Part shown: positions 43,421-55,763 of the stretch, piece after piece
Layout: each line of letters opens with the position of its first letter
How positions within the stretch are numbered: position 1 is the stretch's first letter
Program-made: the position numbers and the translations under genes
NCBI GenBank assembly: GCA_029204225.1
Contig: CM055097.1
Coordinates: forward strand, 65,974,268 to 66,038,267
Reading direction: 5' to 3'
DNA: 64,000 nucleotides
Source of the DNA: Diphasiastrum complanatum
Taxonomy: Eukaryota; Streptophyta; Lycopodiopsida; Lycopodiales; Lycopodiaceae
Notes under the pieces: generated by a model
Told to the model about the DNA's origin: nothing
Database searches by the model: none
Seen by the model: the letters and a program-made list of their open reading frames with translations, nothing else

Positions 43421-44325
43421 TGATGAGGGGAACATTCCAAATAGTATCTTCAAGCATTATTGATGGTGATGTGGATGGACCTAACATTCTTGATGTTGAC
43501 ATTAAGGATCCTACTTTAGATGGTGATGATGATGGACCTTCGTCAAGTCAAAAGCCAAGGAGAAAATCAAGGGAAAGACAAATGCCTTCAAGGCTCACAT
43601 ATGATGAAAAGGGTAAGCAAGTAGTTTCTGGAAATTATGTTGCTTTCCTAACCTCTTTTGATGAACCTACAAGCGTAGATTAAGCAAGGAACAAAGAGGA
43701 GTGGATCCAGTCAATGGATCTTGAGTATCAAGCTCTTATGAAGAATGGAACATGGATATTGGTGGAGTTACCGAAGGACAAGTAAGCTATTGGATACAAA
43801 TGGATCTTCAAAGTGAAGACAAACCAAGATGGATCTATCAAGAAGTACAAGGCAAGGTTAGTGGCAAAAGGATATGCTCAAGAACAAGGGATTGACTATG
43901 ATGAGACCTTTTCACCCGTGGCAAAGATGGTAAGCATTCAAGTCATCAGCTCACTTGCTACTCTTTATGGATATTTATGGATGGGATCCATGGCATTTGG
44001 ACACTACAAATGCTTTTTTGAATGGTGATCTCGAGGAGGAAGTGTACATGGAGCAACCCGAGAGCTACATTTCTTATGCAAAGCCAAATCATGTGTGTCT
44101 ACTACAAGAGAGTTTGTATGGCGTTAAGCAGCCTCCCAAGGAGTTTGGTATGCTAATCTTAACACTTTTTTACTCTCTCAAGGTTGTTATGAGTGAGTAT
44201 GATCATTCACTTTATTATAAGTTTTTTGGAAATGATGTTTCCATCTCGCTATTCTATGTGGATGATATCATCTTGAGTGGTGGAGACAATCAAGATGTGG
44301 AGGATGTCAAGAGTGCTCTTAAGAA
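43421..44325 (+). repeat. Copia-A internal duplication, unit 2
   Basis: Second copy of 42424-43325; this one continues into the rest of the reverse transcriptase. Confidence 0.9.
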
Positions 44326-45031
44326 GAAATTTGAGGTGCATGGTCTTGGTAACTTGCATTACATTTTAGGAATAAAAGTGATTAGATCTTCTCAATCTAC
44401 TTTCATTTGTCAAGAGAAGTATGCTAATTCTGTTCTAGAAAGATTTCATATGGTAGATGCAAAAGCTAGTGATACACCTATGGAGTCTCATGTAAAGCTA
44501 ACTATAAGAGGTAATGAAATATCCTTCAAGGACATTACTCTCTATAGGAAGCTAGTTGGTTCACTCATCTATCTAACCATTACTAGACCAAATCTAAGCT
44601 ATTGTGTTGGAAGATTGAGTCAATTCATGCAAGATCCTAGTGAGGAGCATTGGAAGCTAGGAAAATGAGTTTTGAGGTACATCATTGGAATTCGAGAATC
44701 TGGCATATTGTATGAGGAGGGATCATCGCCTAAGTTGTTTGGAATTTTAGATTCAGACTATGTTGGAGATATAATGGATAAGAAATCCATTAGTGCTCAT
44801 TGTATTTTCATAGGTGATGGAGCTATATCATGGATGTCGAAGAAACAAGCCACTATCTCATTGTCATCTAGTGAGGCCGAGTACAAAGCTCTTACACATT
44901 GCACAAAGGAGATGGCATGGATCAAGAGGATGATCAAGGATCTTCACTTGTTGGATTTAGACAACCATATTATCTTTTGTGAAAATCTATCAGCCCAAAA
45001 GTTGGCAAACCAATCCTATCTTTCATGCTAG
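43813..45031 (+). pseudogene. Copia-A reverse transcriptase and RNase H (unit 2 onwards)
   Basis: Reads [20 protein letters not shown], then [38 protein letters not shown] (Y-V-D-D) and CVGRLSQFMQDPSEEHWKLG; a TGA at 44666. Then RNase H: LFGILDSDYVGDIMDKKSIS and ATISLSSSEAEYKALTHC. Frames change at about 43955 and at 44670. Confidence 0.9.
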
Positions 45032-45107
45032 GAGCAAACACATTGAGGTGGCATATCACTTTGTGAGGGAGCAAGTCATAGCAAAGGAGGTGGAGTTTCA
45101 ACTAGTT

Positions 45108-45377
45108 TAGTCAAAATTGCTACATTTGTTTATATGGCATTTGAGCCTAATTGACTTAGAGTTTGATTTTTCAAAGTTATATTAGTCTAAAAACATTTGA
45201 ATAAACACTTTTGGAAAGTGTGGGAAATCATATTACACGAGTTTTAGTAGATTCAAATTTGAAAGTTGGGTACATTGAATCTAGTCCCAAAAATAGTAGG
45301 GTTTTTCATTATGGAGGGAAACCAAGTGGCAATTAGGTTTTGGACCTGTTATAAAAGGATGTAACTCGTGGAAAGAA

Positions 45378-45457
<80 letters not shown>

Positions 45458-45756
45458 CATGCTTATACATGGTTCTCTTGGGTTCTACTATCCATTGGTG
45501 CATTATACTTGTGATATTTTGTAATTCTATGTGTAGATTGCTCATTAAATGTTTTTTAAGATTCACACGTGTGAAATAAAGTACCTTACTGTTATTGTAA
45601 ACATTATTTTATGTTTTGGTTCATGTTTGATCAAGATATATTAGAGTTTGCATCTTATTGTTAGTTTTCTACATTGGCAAGATTGGTGATATGTTGTCTT
45701 TCTAACCCAAGATCATTTTATTTATTTGGATCTTAATTGATGTGAAATCCTTTACA
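45108..45756 (+). repeat. Copia-A right LTR (start approximate)
   Basis: The end, TTTACA at 45756, matches the left LTR end. The start is uncertain because a deletion between two TTTCAACT repeats fused the pol end to the LTR (compare copia-B, 54619-54790). It contains a TATA box (45350) and a CT tract (45384-45454). Confidence 0.75.
45384..45454. repeat. (CT)n in copia-A right LTR
   Basis: About 70 bases of CT. The left LTR has only eight or so at the same place, so it expanded after insertion or differed in the source. Confidence 0.95.
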
Positions 45757-46140
45757 CATGGAAGGATCATAGTCATTTAGGATAAATCCAACTGAGATGA
45801 GAAATGAGTTGAGTATTGAATACCATGATCTTGGGGCTTGCTTAAGCCCATATAGACTTTTGAAGAGTAGGCAAACTTTTGATTCTTCACCATGCTTGAT
45901 GAAGCCTTGTGGTTTTTCCATAAATATCTCCTCCTCAAGATAACCATTAAGAAAGGCATTAGAGACATCCAATTAGAATATCTTCCATTTGAAGTAGCAA
46001 GCAATAGAGATGATGATTCTTATAGTCACCATCTTTGCAACGAGTGCACATGTTTCTTCATAGTCAAGGCCTTAGATTTGAGCAAATACTTTTGCACATA
46101 TCTTTTTTTTGTACTTGTTGGTGCCATCATTGTTGTACTT
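45757..46140 (-). pseudogene. Copia-F, reverse-transcriptase fragment
   Basis: Minus-strand MDVSNAFLNGYLEEEIFMEK, then GFIKHGEESKVCLLFKSLYGLKQAPRSWY: the copia RT blocks before the active site. Copia-A inserted on one side (45757) and PLE-2 adjoins on the other (46140). A different lineage from copia-A, judged by sequence. Confidence 0.85.
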
Positions 46141-46242
46141 TAACAAAAAAATGCTAAATTTCTTTTGGTGGGCAGTTCGCACTCCATCTCAGGGGTGCTA
46201 ACTGCCCCCTGATAAACTTTGCTAGCTGTGGGTATGGTTGGC

Positions 46243-46350
<108 letters not shown>

Positions 46351-46616
46351 GGGCTCTGTTACGTACATATGTCACTCTATTTGCTTCGCAAACCTCTGTA
46401 GAATGCAAATGTCATGTACTAACCTTATTTACTTGTCGGGACGTAAGAAATATGCCTTGCTATGATAGAAGGCCCCACTTATGAAAAAAACTTTTTTTTT
46501 TTAAATGGTGGGAAAGTTGGTAGTCTTTCCAAGGGCCAAGATCTGTGCACATTTTGAACTGTCAATCTAATGGTGAGCAGCAATTTGCACTTAGTACACC
46601 TAAGTATCCTCTGGTG

Positions 46617-46624
46617 CTATAAAG
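46617..46624 (+). promoter_or_regulatory. PLE-2 TATA box (left repeat)
   Basis: CTATAAAG, about 45-70 bases before a T/CT-rich patch. PLE-1 homology stops shortly after the equivalent point, which suggests the transcript start/3' junction is near here. Confidence 0.5.
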
Positions 46625-46801
46625 AGGGAAGTCACGAAACCCTATTCACTTTCCCTCATACTTTCTTGCTTTTTTTTTTTTTTTTTTCTCTCTCTCCTTC
46701 AGCCCTGCTCTACTGGTGCTTTTATGTACGGTGATTGTAATCGAAGAGGAATACTCGTGAATGATACGGGATGTGCAATCGTGTGAATGATACTGCAACC
46801 T

Positions 46802-46808
46802 AAGGTGA
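46802..46808 (+). promoter_or_regulatory. Splice-donor-like AAG/GTGAGA
   Basis: A near-consensus donor roughly 150 bases after the expected start site, repeated at 51787-51795. A 5'UTR intron reaching to an acceptor such as CTCCTCCTAG near 48725 would explain the 2 kb without a reading frame. Inference. Confidence 0.35.
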
Positions 46809-48659
46809 GAACGGTATGAGGAATGCTAGCTTGTTGATACTAAAGGTTGTGTACTGTGCTTTATGATTATGAATGGATGCTTACAACTTGCTGTGATTAC
46901 CGTTGTGTAGTAGCAAGTTGTGACTTGCAAAATTGTGATTCGGCATTCTTACAAGCAAACGCTACCTCAAGGAGCAATAGTGGGCACCTTTACAGGTATT
47001 TTTTCTACCAAGAATTGAGTTTTGGTTGGCGTTGGTCAGCGATCCAAGTGTATACCAGAAATTGCACTGTTTCTTGTTGATAAGAAGTTGCTGGCCAGCG
47101 CTATCTGTATAGCGGAATGGGCCACTGGCCAGCGCTCCTTTTTGAGTGTGAAATCCATGTTACTATAGCGATGACGCATGGCCTTGCATGCATACATATT
47201 TCCACGCATTTTACAGCATGTAAGGATTGGAAAAGTGCGATGGACCACTTATGGTTTCCAGAGATAACACTGATGGATACATATATGTTATTGATAAGAG
47301 CATTCCTGCTACTCCATTGGTTGTAGCTTGCTATGATTGGGTGCTCTGGATGATTGCTATGATTGTATGATAGTTCGCTGCCTCTGATTAAGAGTAGAAT
47401 GACTTCTAAGAAGTGTAAACGTAAAAGAAGCTTCACATGAGTTTTCTTCCTGAGAAAGTCGTATGCACAGAACATAAATATCTGTATGATGTGGGTATTG
47501 TGGGGAAGCAATTGCTCTTTAATAAAGTTGAATGATAAGCTAGTAATCTGCGGCTAAATGATGGGTTAACTAGTGCTAAAAACTATGAGGGTGATAGAAG
47601 TACTATACGCTTAACACAATACTTTCGGTTGGATTCTTCTAGCACGTAGGTGATTTGTTAAAACAGCTGAAGATGGATAATTCGCAAGAGATGACTTCGT
47701 CTATCATTCAGGTACGATGCTATACAAAACTACACCAATGCGATGGGTAGCCTTACTCGTTACTACAAGAAGTCTTATCCTTGCATTATAATTCTAAAAT
47801 TTCTTCCTTCAAAAGTAGTAACTAATGAAGTTGCAGAAGTCTGAGCTTATGTACGTTAAAGTAGACATGAGTTTGTATATTTTCTAACTAAGTTCACTTG
47901 CATCCTGTGTTCCAATGTTGTTTGTAAGGTCATGTACTCATATAGAGCTTGACAATGGTACACTTGAATGGCATGGATTTGCCCAAGTTGTTCGGTGTTT
48001 GGTCTCTCGGAATATAGTTACGGGATATCCATGAGGGCTAGCATAGCACGGAAGTGCTCTAGTACCTAACGGTGTGACCATAGTCATTTATTTGACCATC
48101 AGGATAGTGAAGGATAGTTGCTTACATGTAAAATGTAAATGTGAAATACATTTTCTTTTGCTCTTGTACTGATCAGTATGGCTTGTGCCCTGATACGGCT
48201 TCGTTAAAGGGCGGAATGTATTGCTTAGTAATGAAGTAAATGATTGGGAAGATTGGACGTATTTTTTATAAATGCAATTTAGCTGATAAAGTAGTGAATC
48301 TTGTTTCGGACATGGATAACAACTGATGCTTAGCTATGACACTTGTCTTCCTCACGCGACTAACTTGTGCAGTTTTGTTGTGTGGGATGGTGGCAGGTAA
48401 TAGCTGGGTGTCTTAGAACTTGTTTTGCTTTATGGTACTCTGTACTATTATACTTTATACAGTCGTATTTTTACTTGTTATGCTATAAATTGAAGAGATC
48501 AAAGGGTTTGGTCTTGACTTGTCAAGAGGGACTATGTGAAATCTTGTTACTCTCTCTCTAGCATCTCTAATGCCACCCCGACTACCCTTTGGTCGGGGTA
48601 GCACCAAACCTTTACCTTTACTTGTATTTTATGGCTAACAAGGTCTGTTGTATGATGTA

Positions 48660-50060
48660 GTCCATAGGATGGTTTCATGATGCGGTGACTCTTGGCTATG
48701 GGGAGCCCCTTCCTCCTCCTAGTCCTTTTGTTCAGACCATTATATGTTGCATGAAGAAAGCTGTTGAAGTTCAGTTTGATTACTGCTTATGATATGACTA
48801 CTTGTAATGCTGTTGGCCCGGATGATAAAATTCTTTGTCTTATTGATTTGATGTACATCATGGATTGGATCAATATTTATAAGAATTTTATTAAAAAGAA
48901 CGAATTCCTTAGCATGATTGAGAAAATTTATATGGACCTCTCTAATTATGCTGAACGAATTGCTGCCGAGGAAAAATTTTGTAATACGCATATTTGAAAA
49001 GTATTTGCTTGCATGGAAAAAGAAAATGGTTACTCCTCTCTTGATACCCATGTCCCTTATGCTGCTCCTACTTCACCGCACCCTCTGATTTTTATTGAGG
49101 ACCTTGATGAAGATGGTGCTTCTCAGTTAGAGTCTTTCTCACAAGAAATCTGTGATGTGGGAAATCAATCTGCCTTTGAATTTTTTCAAGCCAATAGTTG
49201 CCAAGTACCATTGGTACCTAGTCGTATCATTGAGTTTAAATCTGCAAAAACTGCTTATAAACTTTGGAGCCTTTCCTCTGTCAACACCTATCTCTATTGA
49301 ACTCTGCATCGCTCTTGCTCATCTCACTAATGAAGAGGTCCAAGCTTGCAAGCTTGCTGCTTTGCATAAGAATCCTTCTTTTGATACTCCTATTGCCTTT
49401 GATACTGTTATCAAGATGAGCAGATTTGAACCTTCAAGATGTCCTTCTGAGCAGACCTGGGCTAGGACTAGAGGCCATTTTGACACTGGCTTTAATAGAA
49501 TGAGCCTTCATCAAGCTAGAATCTGGAACTGGAAAAGACCCTTCTTTAAGTGCAGATGCGGTGATAAATGCAAAAACAATCCTTCCATCATATGGTTTGA
49601 TCACTCTATCTGGTATATAATGAATAATCTTTCCATTTTCTTTCCTGGTGCGTCTCTGCAAAATCAGCTTAATATCTTCTTCCTTTGGTTGCATAAACCT
49701 GCTAGAGAGGTTGTCAAGTCCCACCTTGTCTTTCTATTTATCCGACAATACATGATTGATGCTGCCATTGAACTTTCCACTAAACCCTACTGCTAAAATC
49801 CTTGCACACCTTGGTGACGCTGAAAACGTTCAAGAAATTGAATGCCTTTTGAAAAAACCTAGCTTCTCTACCTTGCAAGACATATACTTCTAGAATACTA
49901 GCAAAAAAATGGGTTCCTTCAATCTGAACAATCCAAGCTCAGTCATATCAGGCAGTGGGAATAACCGGAAGAGGAAGTACTTTCCAAACAAAGGCAAAGA
50001 AGGACAAAGCAGTGGTGGAAAGGGGGATCTTCCTATCAGAAAGCTGAACTTTTACCATGA
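48660..50060 (+). pseudogene. PLE-2 amino-terminal extension
   Basis: Several frames read as one protein: PLPPPSPFVQTIICCMKKAV, then LIDLMYIMDWINIYKNFIKK, YAERIAAEEKFCNTHI, LIFIEDLDEDGASQLESFS, LSTPISIELCIALAHLTNEE, FFKCRCGDKCKNNPSIIWF, FFPGASLQNQLNIFFLW, and a basic Lys/Gly/Ser linker. That is some 430 residues before the RT. The CRCGDKC group could bind a metal. I recognise no GIY-YIG, no helicase and no other named domain. Stops and shifts (for example near 48790, 49300, 49795) break it. Confidence 0.6.
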
Positions 50061-50300
50061 TTGATCCACGTGCAGGAAGACATAGAAGAAACAAGGATAC
50101 TGGAGGTCAACAATACTGGTAGACGATGACTAGTGGTTAGAAGAGACAGAGGAAAGTTTTTTCTGCATTTACGTTATTATAACAGATGCTTTGAGAGGAT
50201 TGATGTTAAACAATAATATGCTAAAACCTTACTTTATATTTTTGGTCACATTGATGAAACTTTTGAGTTTATCATATTTGGTTGGTCTTATTTTCCACAT

Positions 50301-51452
50301 TTGAAACATGAATGGTATAAACCCTTTCAAGTTTTTTGTGATTTCAATGTTGACAACATTCCACCTTGTACTTGTGCTTACAATAAACGTTTTAAAGAGT
50401 TCGTTTCTAAAATTTTTGGGCATGTTGTCTCGATGGATACGGGAATTATTAGAAGCAAAGTTTTAAATAATGACTTGAACAAAGGTCTTAATCATATCCC
50501 ATTGCGCCAGTCTAATATAAGTGAGGTGTCCTTAGAACTTTATTGTGGATGGTTTGAATTGGCAAATTTTTACCTACTTCTCAAAATATTGATCATGAGA
50601 TTGTTATGGAACATGCCTTGATTTGCAAAGATGATGTTACAAACTTTTTGAAAAATACCAAGTGGCTACATGGAAAAAGGTTTAGGAGTAATAAACTTAC
50701 AAATGCCATTGATGAACGTAATTGGATTACTACCAATCTATATGTTAATGGTGTGGATAAGGTGCAACATAACACGTGTTTTATGTGCATCTACTTTGTA
50801 AGAAGTTTGGCTTTGGTTAGACTGTCTAGTCCTGATTTTGTCCCGTTTCCAAATGAAAATGATAATACACTAGATGTGGCTATGGTTAAAATTCAAGATA
50901 CTTTTGCTACTAAAAAACTTGATTTTCTAATAGGGAAAGAAGAATTGCCTTTCTTACTTTGTACTTTCAAAGCACACAAAAATGCGTTCAGATGGATTAC
51001 AAATGCACATGACTGCTATTTTTCAAAGGTGGTCACGTTTATTTCTAGAGCTCTTGGTATACTGACTCCTCTCCTTCTGGAGAGAGTAGGCCTTGAGGCA
51101 ACTTCATACCGGAGTATCCTAAATGTGGATACTAACCTATTCCGGCAGTGCGACTCATCCACTGAATTTTATCTTAATGTGCCTAACAAAATCACTTCTA
51201 TGTGGTCCAGTGACATTGCAAAATGCTATGAAAATATTCCTCTTAATGGTCCGGATGGGCTAAAAATTATAATACGAAAAATGATAAGGTATGCATTCAA
51301 GTCTTGTAAAAACAGAAAGCTTGTCTATCAGTGGAAATCAAGCCTTAAGCAATTTGACTGGAAATGGGTGACCAATCAGACTGATAATTGGACTGTGATT
51401 GACATAGAACCTCTTTGCCATTATAATGATATACTGATTGACAATTGCACAC
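50301..51452 (+). pseudogene. PLE-2 reverse transcriptase, N-terminal half and motif A only
   Basis: 50301-50621 and 50606-51532 read FQVFCDFNVDNIPPCTCAYN, HVVSMDTGIIRSKVLNND, then LLCTFKAHKNAFRWITNAHD (continuous where PLE-1 is frameshifted) and MWSSDIAKCYENIPLNGPDG with the first catalytic Asp. At 51452, after DILIDNC, the sequence jumps to the 3' region (CTTATGAAAAAAAG). The P-M-G...S-P block, the Y-I-D-D active site and the thumb seen in PLE-1 are deleted. Confidence 0.85.
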
Positions 51453-53556
51453 TTATGAAAAAAAGTTTTTTAAAAAAAAATGGTGGGAAAGTTGGTAGTC
51501 TTTCCAAGGGCCAAGATCTGTGCACATTTTGAACGGTCAATCTAATGGTGAGCAGCAATTTGCACTTAGTACACCTAAGTGTCCTCTGGTGCTATAAAGA
51601 GGGAAGTCACAAAACGCTATTCACTTTTCCTCATACTTTTTTGCCCTTTTTTTTCCCTCTCTGTCTCTCTCTCTCTCTCTCCTTCAGCCCTGCTCTACTA
51701 GTGCTTTTCTGTACGGTGATTGCAATCAAAGAGAAATACTCGTGAATGATACGGGATGTTCAATCGTGTGAACGATACTGCAACCTAAGGTGAGAACGGT
51801 ATGAGGAATGCTAGCTCGTTCATACTAAAGGTTGTGTACTGTGCTTTATGATTATGAATGGATGCTTACAACTTGCTGTGATTAAGGTTATGTAGTAGCA
51901 AGTTGTGACTTGCAAAATTGTGATTCGGCATTCTTACAAGCAAATGCTACCTCAAGGAGCAATAGTGGGCACATTTACAGGTATTTTTTTCTACCAAGAA
52001 TTGAGTTTTGGTTGGCGTTGGACAGCGATCCAAGTGTATACCATAAATAGCACTGTTTCTTGTTGATAAGAAGTCGCTGGCCAGCGCTATCTGTATAGCA
52101 GAATGGGCTGCTGGCCAGCGCTCCTTTTTGAGTGTGACATCCGTGTTACTATAGCGATGAAGCATGGCCTTGCATGGATACATATTTCCACGCATTTTAC
52201 AACATGTAAGGATTGGGAAAGTGCGATGGACCGCTGGCCTTGCTTATGGTTTCCAGAGATCACACTGATGGATACATATATGTTATTGATAAGAGCATTC
52301 TTGCTACTCCATTGGCTGTAGCTTGCTATGATTGGGTGCTCTGGATGATTGCTATGATTGTATGATAGTTCGTTGCCTCTGATTAAGAGTAGAATGACTT
52401 CTAAGAAGTGTAAACGTAAAAGAAGCTTCGCATGAGTGTTTCTTCCTGAGAAAGTCGTATGCACATAACATGAATATCTGTATGATGTGGGTATTGTGGG
52501 GAAGCAATTGCTCTTTAATAAAGTTGAATGATAAGCTAGTAATCTGCGGCTAAATGATGGATCAACTAGTGCTAAAAACTATGAGGGTGATAGAAGTACT
52601 GTACGCTTAACACAATACTTTCGGTTGGATTATTCTAGCACGTAGGTGATTTGTTAAAACAGCTGAAGATGGATGAGCTGACTTCGTCTATCATTCAGGT
52701 ACGATGCTATACGAAACCACACCAATGCGGTGGGTAGCCTTACTTGTTACTACAGGAAGTCTTATCCTTGCATTATAATTCTAAAATTTCTTCCTTTAAA
52801 AGTAGTAACTAATGAAGTTACAGAAGTCTGATCTTATGTACGTTAAAGTAGACATGAGTTTGTATATTTTTTAACTAAGTTCACTTGCATCTTGTGTCCC
52901 ATTGTTGTTTGTAAGGTCACGTACTCATATAGAGCTTGACAATGGTACACTTGAATGGCATGGATTTGCCCAAGTTGCTCGGTGTTTGGACTCCCGGAAT
53001 ACAGTTACAGGATCTCCATGAGGGCTAGCATAGCACGGAAGTGCTCTAGTACCTAACGCTGTGACCATAGTCATTTCTCTGACCATCAGGATAGTGAAGG
53101 ATACTTGCTTACATGTAAAATGTAAATGTGAACCTAATACATTTCCTTTTGCTCTTGTACTGATTAATATGGCTTGTGCCCTGATACGGCTTCGTTAAAG
53201 GGCGGAATGTATTGCTTAGTAATGAAGTAAATGATTGGGAAGATTGGACGTATTTTTTATAAATGCAATTTAGTTGATAAAGTAGTGAATCTTGTTTCGG
53301 ACATGGATAACAACTGATGCTCAGCTATGACACCTGTCTTCCTCACGTGACTAACTTGTGCGGTTTTGTTGTGTGGGATGGTGGCAGGTAACAGCTGGGT
53401 GTCTTAAAACTTGTTTTGCTTTATGGTACTCTGTACTGTTATACTTTATACAGCTGTATTTTTACATGTTATGCTATAAATCGAAGGGTTCAAAGGGTTT
53501 GGTCTTGACTTGTCAAGAGGGACTATGTGAAATCTTGTTACTCTCTCTCATTCATG
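51450..53556 (+). repeat. PLE-2 right pseudo-LTR
   Basis: Direct repeat of 46480-48556, with the TATA box at 51593-51599 and the donor-like site at 51787. It ends in CTCTCTCT, joined to the inner part of a copia-A-type LTR (ATTCATGCTTATACATGG). Confidence 0.9.
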
Positions 53557-53600
53557 CTTATACATGGTTCTCTCATTCATTCTCAAATATACTCTTGTAT
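53557..53600 (+). repeat. Scrap of copia-A-type LTR
   Basis: CTCATTCATGCTTATACATGG matches 45452-45473 and 39737-39755. The join with PLE-2 lies in a CT run. Confidence 0.7.
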
Positions 53601-53755
53601 ACATTATGAAATTCAATCGTACTCTTGTATAAAATTTGCAAACATTTCATGAAAGTCAATCTATGAAAAAACTTGATAAATCCAAAAGGGTATGCATTTC
53701 AATAGGATGTAGAGTCTGAATGTTACAAAATTTCATCAGTAAATTCATGCATAAG

Positions 53756-54360
53756 TTAAATTTGCTCCACCATACTATCCAACATTTGTCTTAAATTGTT
53801 AAGTCTCACAAATGAGACATTACTCATATGTTGTCTAATATTACACATAAACTCTTCCATATCTATTACTAAGCGTCTATTTCGTGGAAGAAAATGTCTA
53901 TCAAACTGTTGTAAGTACAAAAAGTACATAAACTGATCAATGACCCATACGGCACTGCAACTTTTGATAGCATTTCCAAAGCAAAATAGCTCCAAAACAT
54001 CACATACAAATGTTTGATAACTTATCACAATTTGGACCATCTGCACACAAAAATAACGGTATTAGCTGATATACAAAATTTAATCTACAAAGAACAAAGG
54101 ACACAATATAGACAAAACATGATTCAAATGTAATTTAAATTATGTTTATTTAAAATATATGCTATATATTTGAATATCATGTTTTGTAACAATGGAATTT
54201 GTGAAAATTGCGTATAAACATGAAGATGTATATTTATAAAACATGACAAACCATTAATTTGATATACAAAGTGAAGTAAATACCTTGTTCACAAAAAACT
54301 TGTTTGCTTCGCAATGAATAATGAGCTCATCCAAACTGCATTTGTTCGTTGTGTGGCATG
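53756..54360 (-). pseudogene. Two-exon gene fragment, unknown protein
   Basis: Minus-strand exon (about 54360-54284) reads KCSLDELIIHCEANKFFVNK and ends at donor CAAG/GTATTT. The next (54040-53756) starts after acceptor GTGTGCAG and reads MVQIVISYQTFVCDVLELFC, then AVWVIDQFMYFLYLQQFDRHF and MEEFMCNIRQHMSNVSFVRLNNL to a stop. Both frames agree across the splice. Its 5' end is cut at the edge of copia-B. Possibly the 3' end of a host or transposon gene; no family is recognised. Confidence 0.4.
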
Positions 54361-54618
54361 GGCTTTGTTACATCTTCCACCAACTCTTACCCTATTCTAC
54401 CTAGCACCAATACTACTTCCACCCCCCATAATCTAAATCATACCTTCAAAAATCACCGTAAACTAACTTTTCCAATTACACTAACTCTAAAGTTTCCCAC
54501 ACTTTTCAAAAGTGTTTATTCAAATGCCTTTAGACTAATATAACTTTGAAAAGTCAAACTCTAAGTCTAATATGAAAATTGGCCTCAATTGCCAAATATA
54601 CAAATATGACGAAAATGA

Positions 54619-55116
54619 CTAAAGTAGTTGAAATCTCTTGCACTTTCTTTTCAACTTGTTTAGCATAGACTTTGAAAACACTCCAAGTGAAGTCCTATGC
54701 TTCATAAAAAAGTCCTTTCCCAATGCTTTGGTGAAGATATCAGCTACACGTTCCCTTGAGGACACATGTTGAAGCTCCACCTCCTTTGCCAAGACTTGCT
54801 CCCTCACAAAGTGATATGTCACCTCAATATGACATGAAGAATCAAATAGAATGTAAATGAGATGATTCCTCCATGCTATAGACTTTGAACTCTTTAAAAA
54901 ATTATAGCAACCAAACAATAAATGTGAGTGATAAATCATGGCTTGCTTATGTCTTTCCTCTTTGTCCTTTCTTACCATGTATCCACCATGAAACTCCATG
55001 AATGAGCCTCCTTTTCCATCTTGCCATAAGATGCCATCATCACTTGATGACTTGGCCATGAATGAGTGACATAATGAACCTCCAATAGCTTCATTTTCAT
55101 CAGCAAAACCAGCCAA
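54619..55116 (-). pseudogene. Copia-B RNase H end
   Basis: Reads HIEVTYHFVREQVLAKEVEL, then VADIFTKALGKDFFMKHRTSLGV, the copia pol terminus. It shows what copia-A lost: about 140 bases between two TTTCAACT repeats. Confidence 0.8.
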
Positions 55117-55763
55117 GAATCTAGTAGAAATCCAATACCAAAATGATGCTCACCGATGTAGCTAGTTTTACCATATCTTGACAATTTGCACACATCCACA
55201 TGAAAATGCTCAAACATGAGATAGAACAAGTAAAGTAAACTTGAACAACAATTTTTTGCTAATCATTTGACCTTACTCGAGTCTTCAATAACCTGCAAAA
55301 ATAGATCCCTAACATCTTTGACAATTGACTCTCCTTCGATGCTCTTGACTAACTCCAAATTGCCATTTTTACTTTCATGTTGTTGAAGCCCTTTGAGATC
55401 AATCTCTTGATCATCAAAGTCACTGAACAAATTTGTTTTCTAGATCCATTACTTGCTGTAAACATCCATCCACTTGCATAGCACCATCAACACAAGAAGA
55501 TGCACCAAAATGTGTGAGAAAAGCAAAATGAGTCACTACCACTTGCTTATCCTTCTCATCATATGTGAGCCTTGAAGGCATTTGTCTTTCCGTTGATGTT
55601 CTCCTTGGCTTTTGACTTGATGATGCTCCTTCATCATCACCATCCAAAGTAGGATCCTTTACATCAACATCAAGAATGTTAGATCCATCCACATCACCGT
55701 CAATAATGCTTGAAGATAGTTTTGGAATGTTCCCCTCATCAAAAATGAAATTTCTACCAACAA

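Larger units (their letters stand above)
39685..45756 (+). mobile_element. Copia-A, rearranged Ty1/copia retrotransposon
   Basis: LTR, primer-binding site, gag, integrase, reverse transcriptase and RNase H in copia order, then a right LTR to 45756. Three structural lesions: the protease is missing (deletion near 41415), part of the integrase is missing (near 42000), and about 0.9 kb of the integrase-RT region is duplicated (42424-43325 and 43421-44325) with a 95-base PLE piece between. It inserted into an older copia fragment on the opposite strand (45757-46140). Confidence 0.9.
46480..48556 (+). repeat. PLE-2 left pseudo-LTR
   Basis: Repeated at 51450-53556 with small indels. Contains the TATA box (46618-46624), a poly-T/CT patch (about 46670-46700), and AAG/GTGAGA at 46802. 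Otherwise no reading frame. Ends in GTTACTCTCTCT before the coding region. Confidence 0.9.

Noticed and set aside
46480-53556. Hammerhead ribozyme in the PLE pseudo-LTRs
   Set aside because: Many PLEs carry one, so I looked for CUGANGA followed by a stem and GAAA. The only core-like match (CTGAAGA near 47665) has no fitting GAAA or stems. A covariance-model search would settle it.
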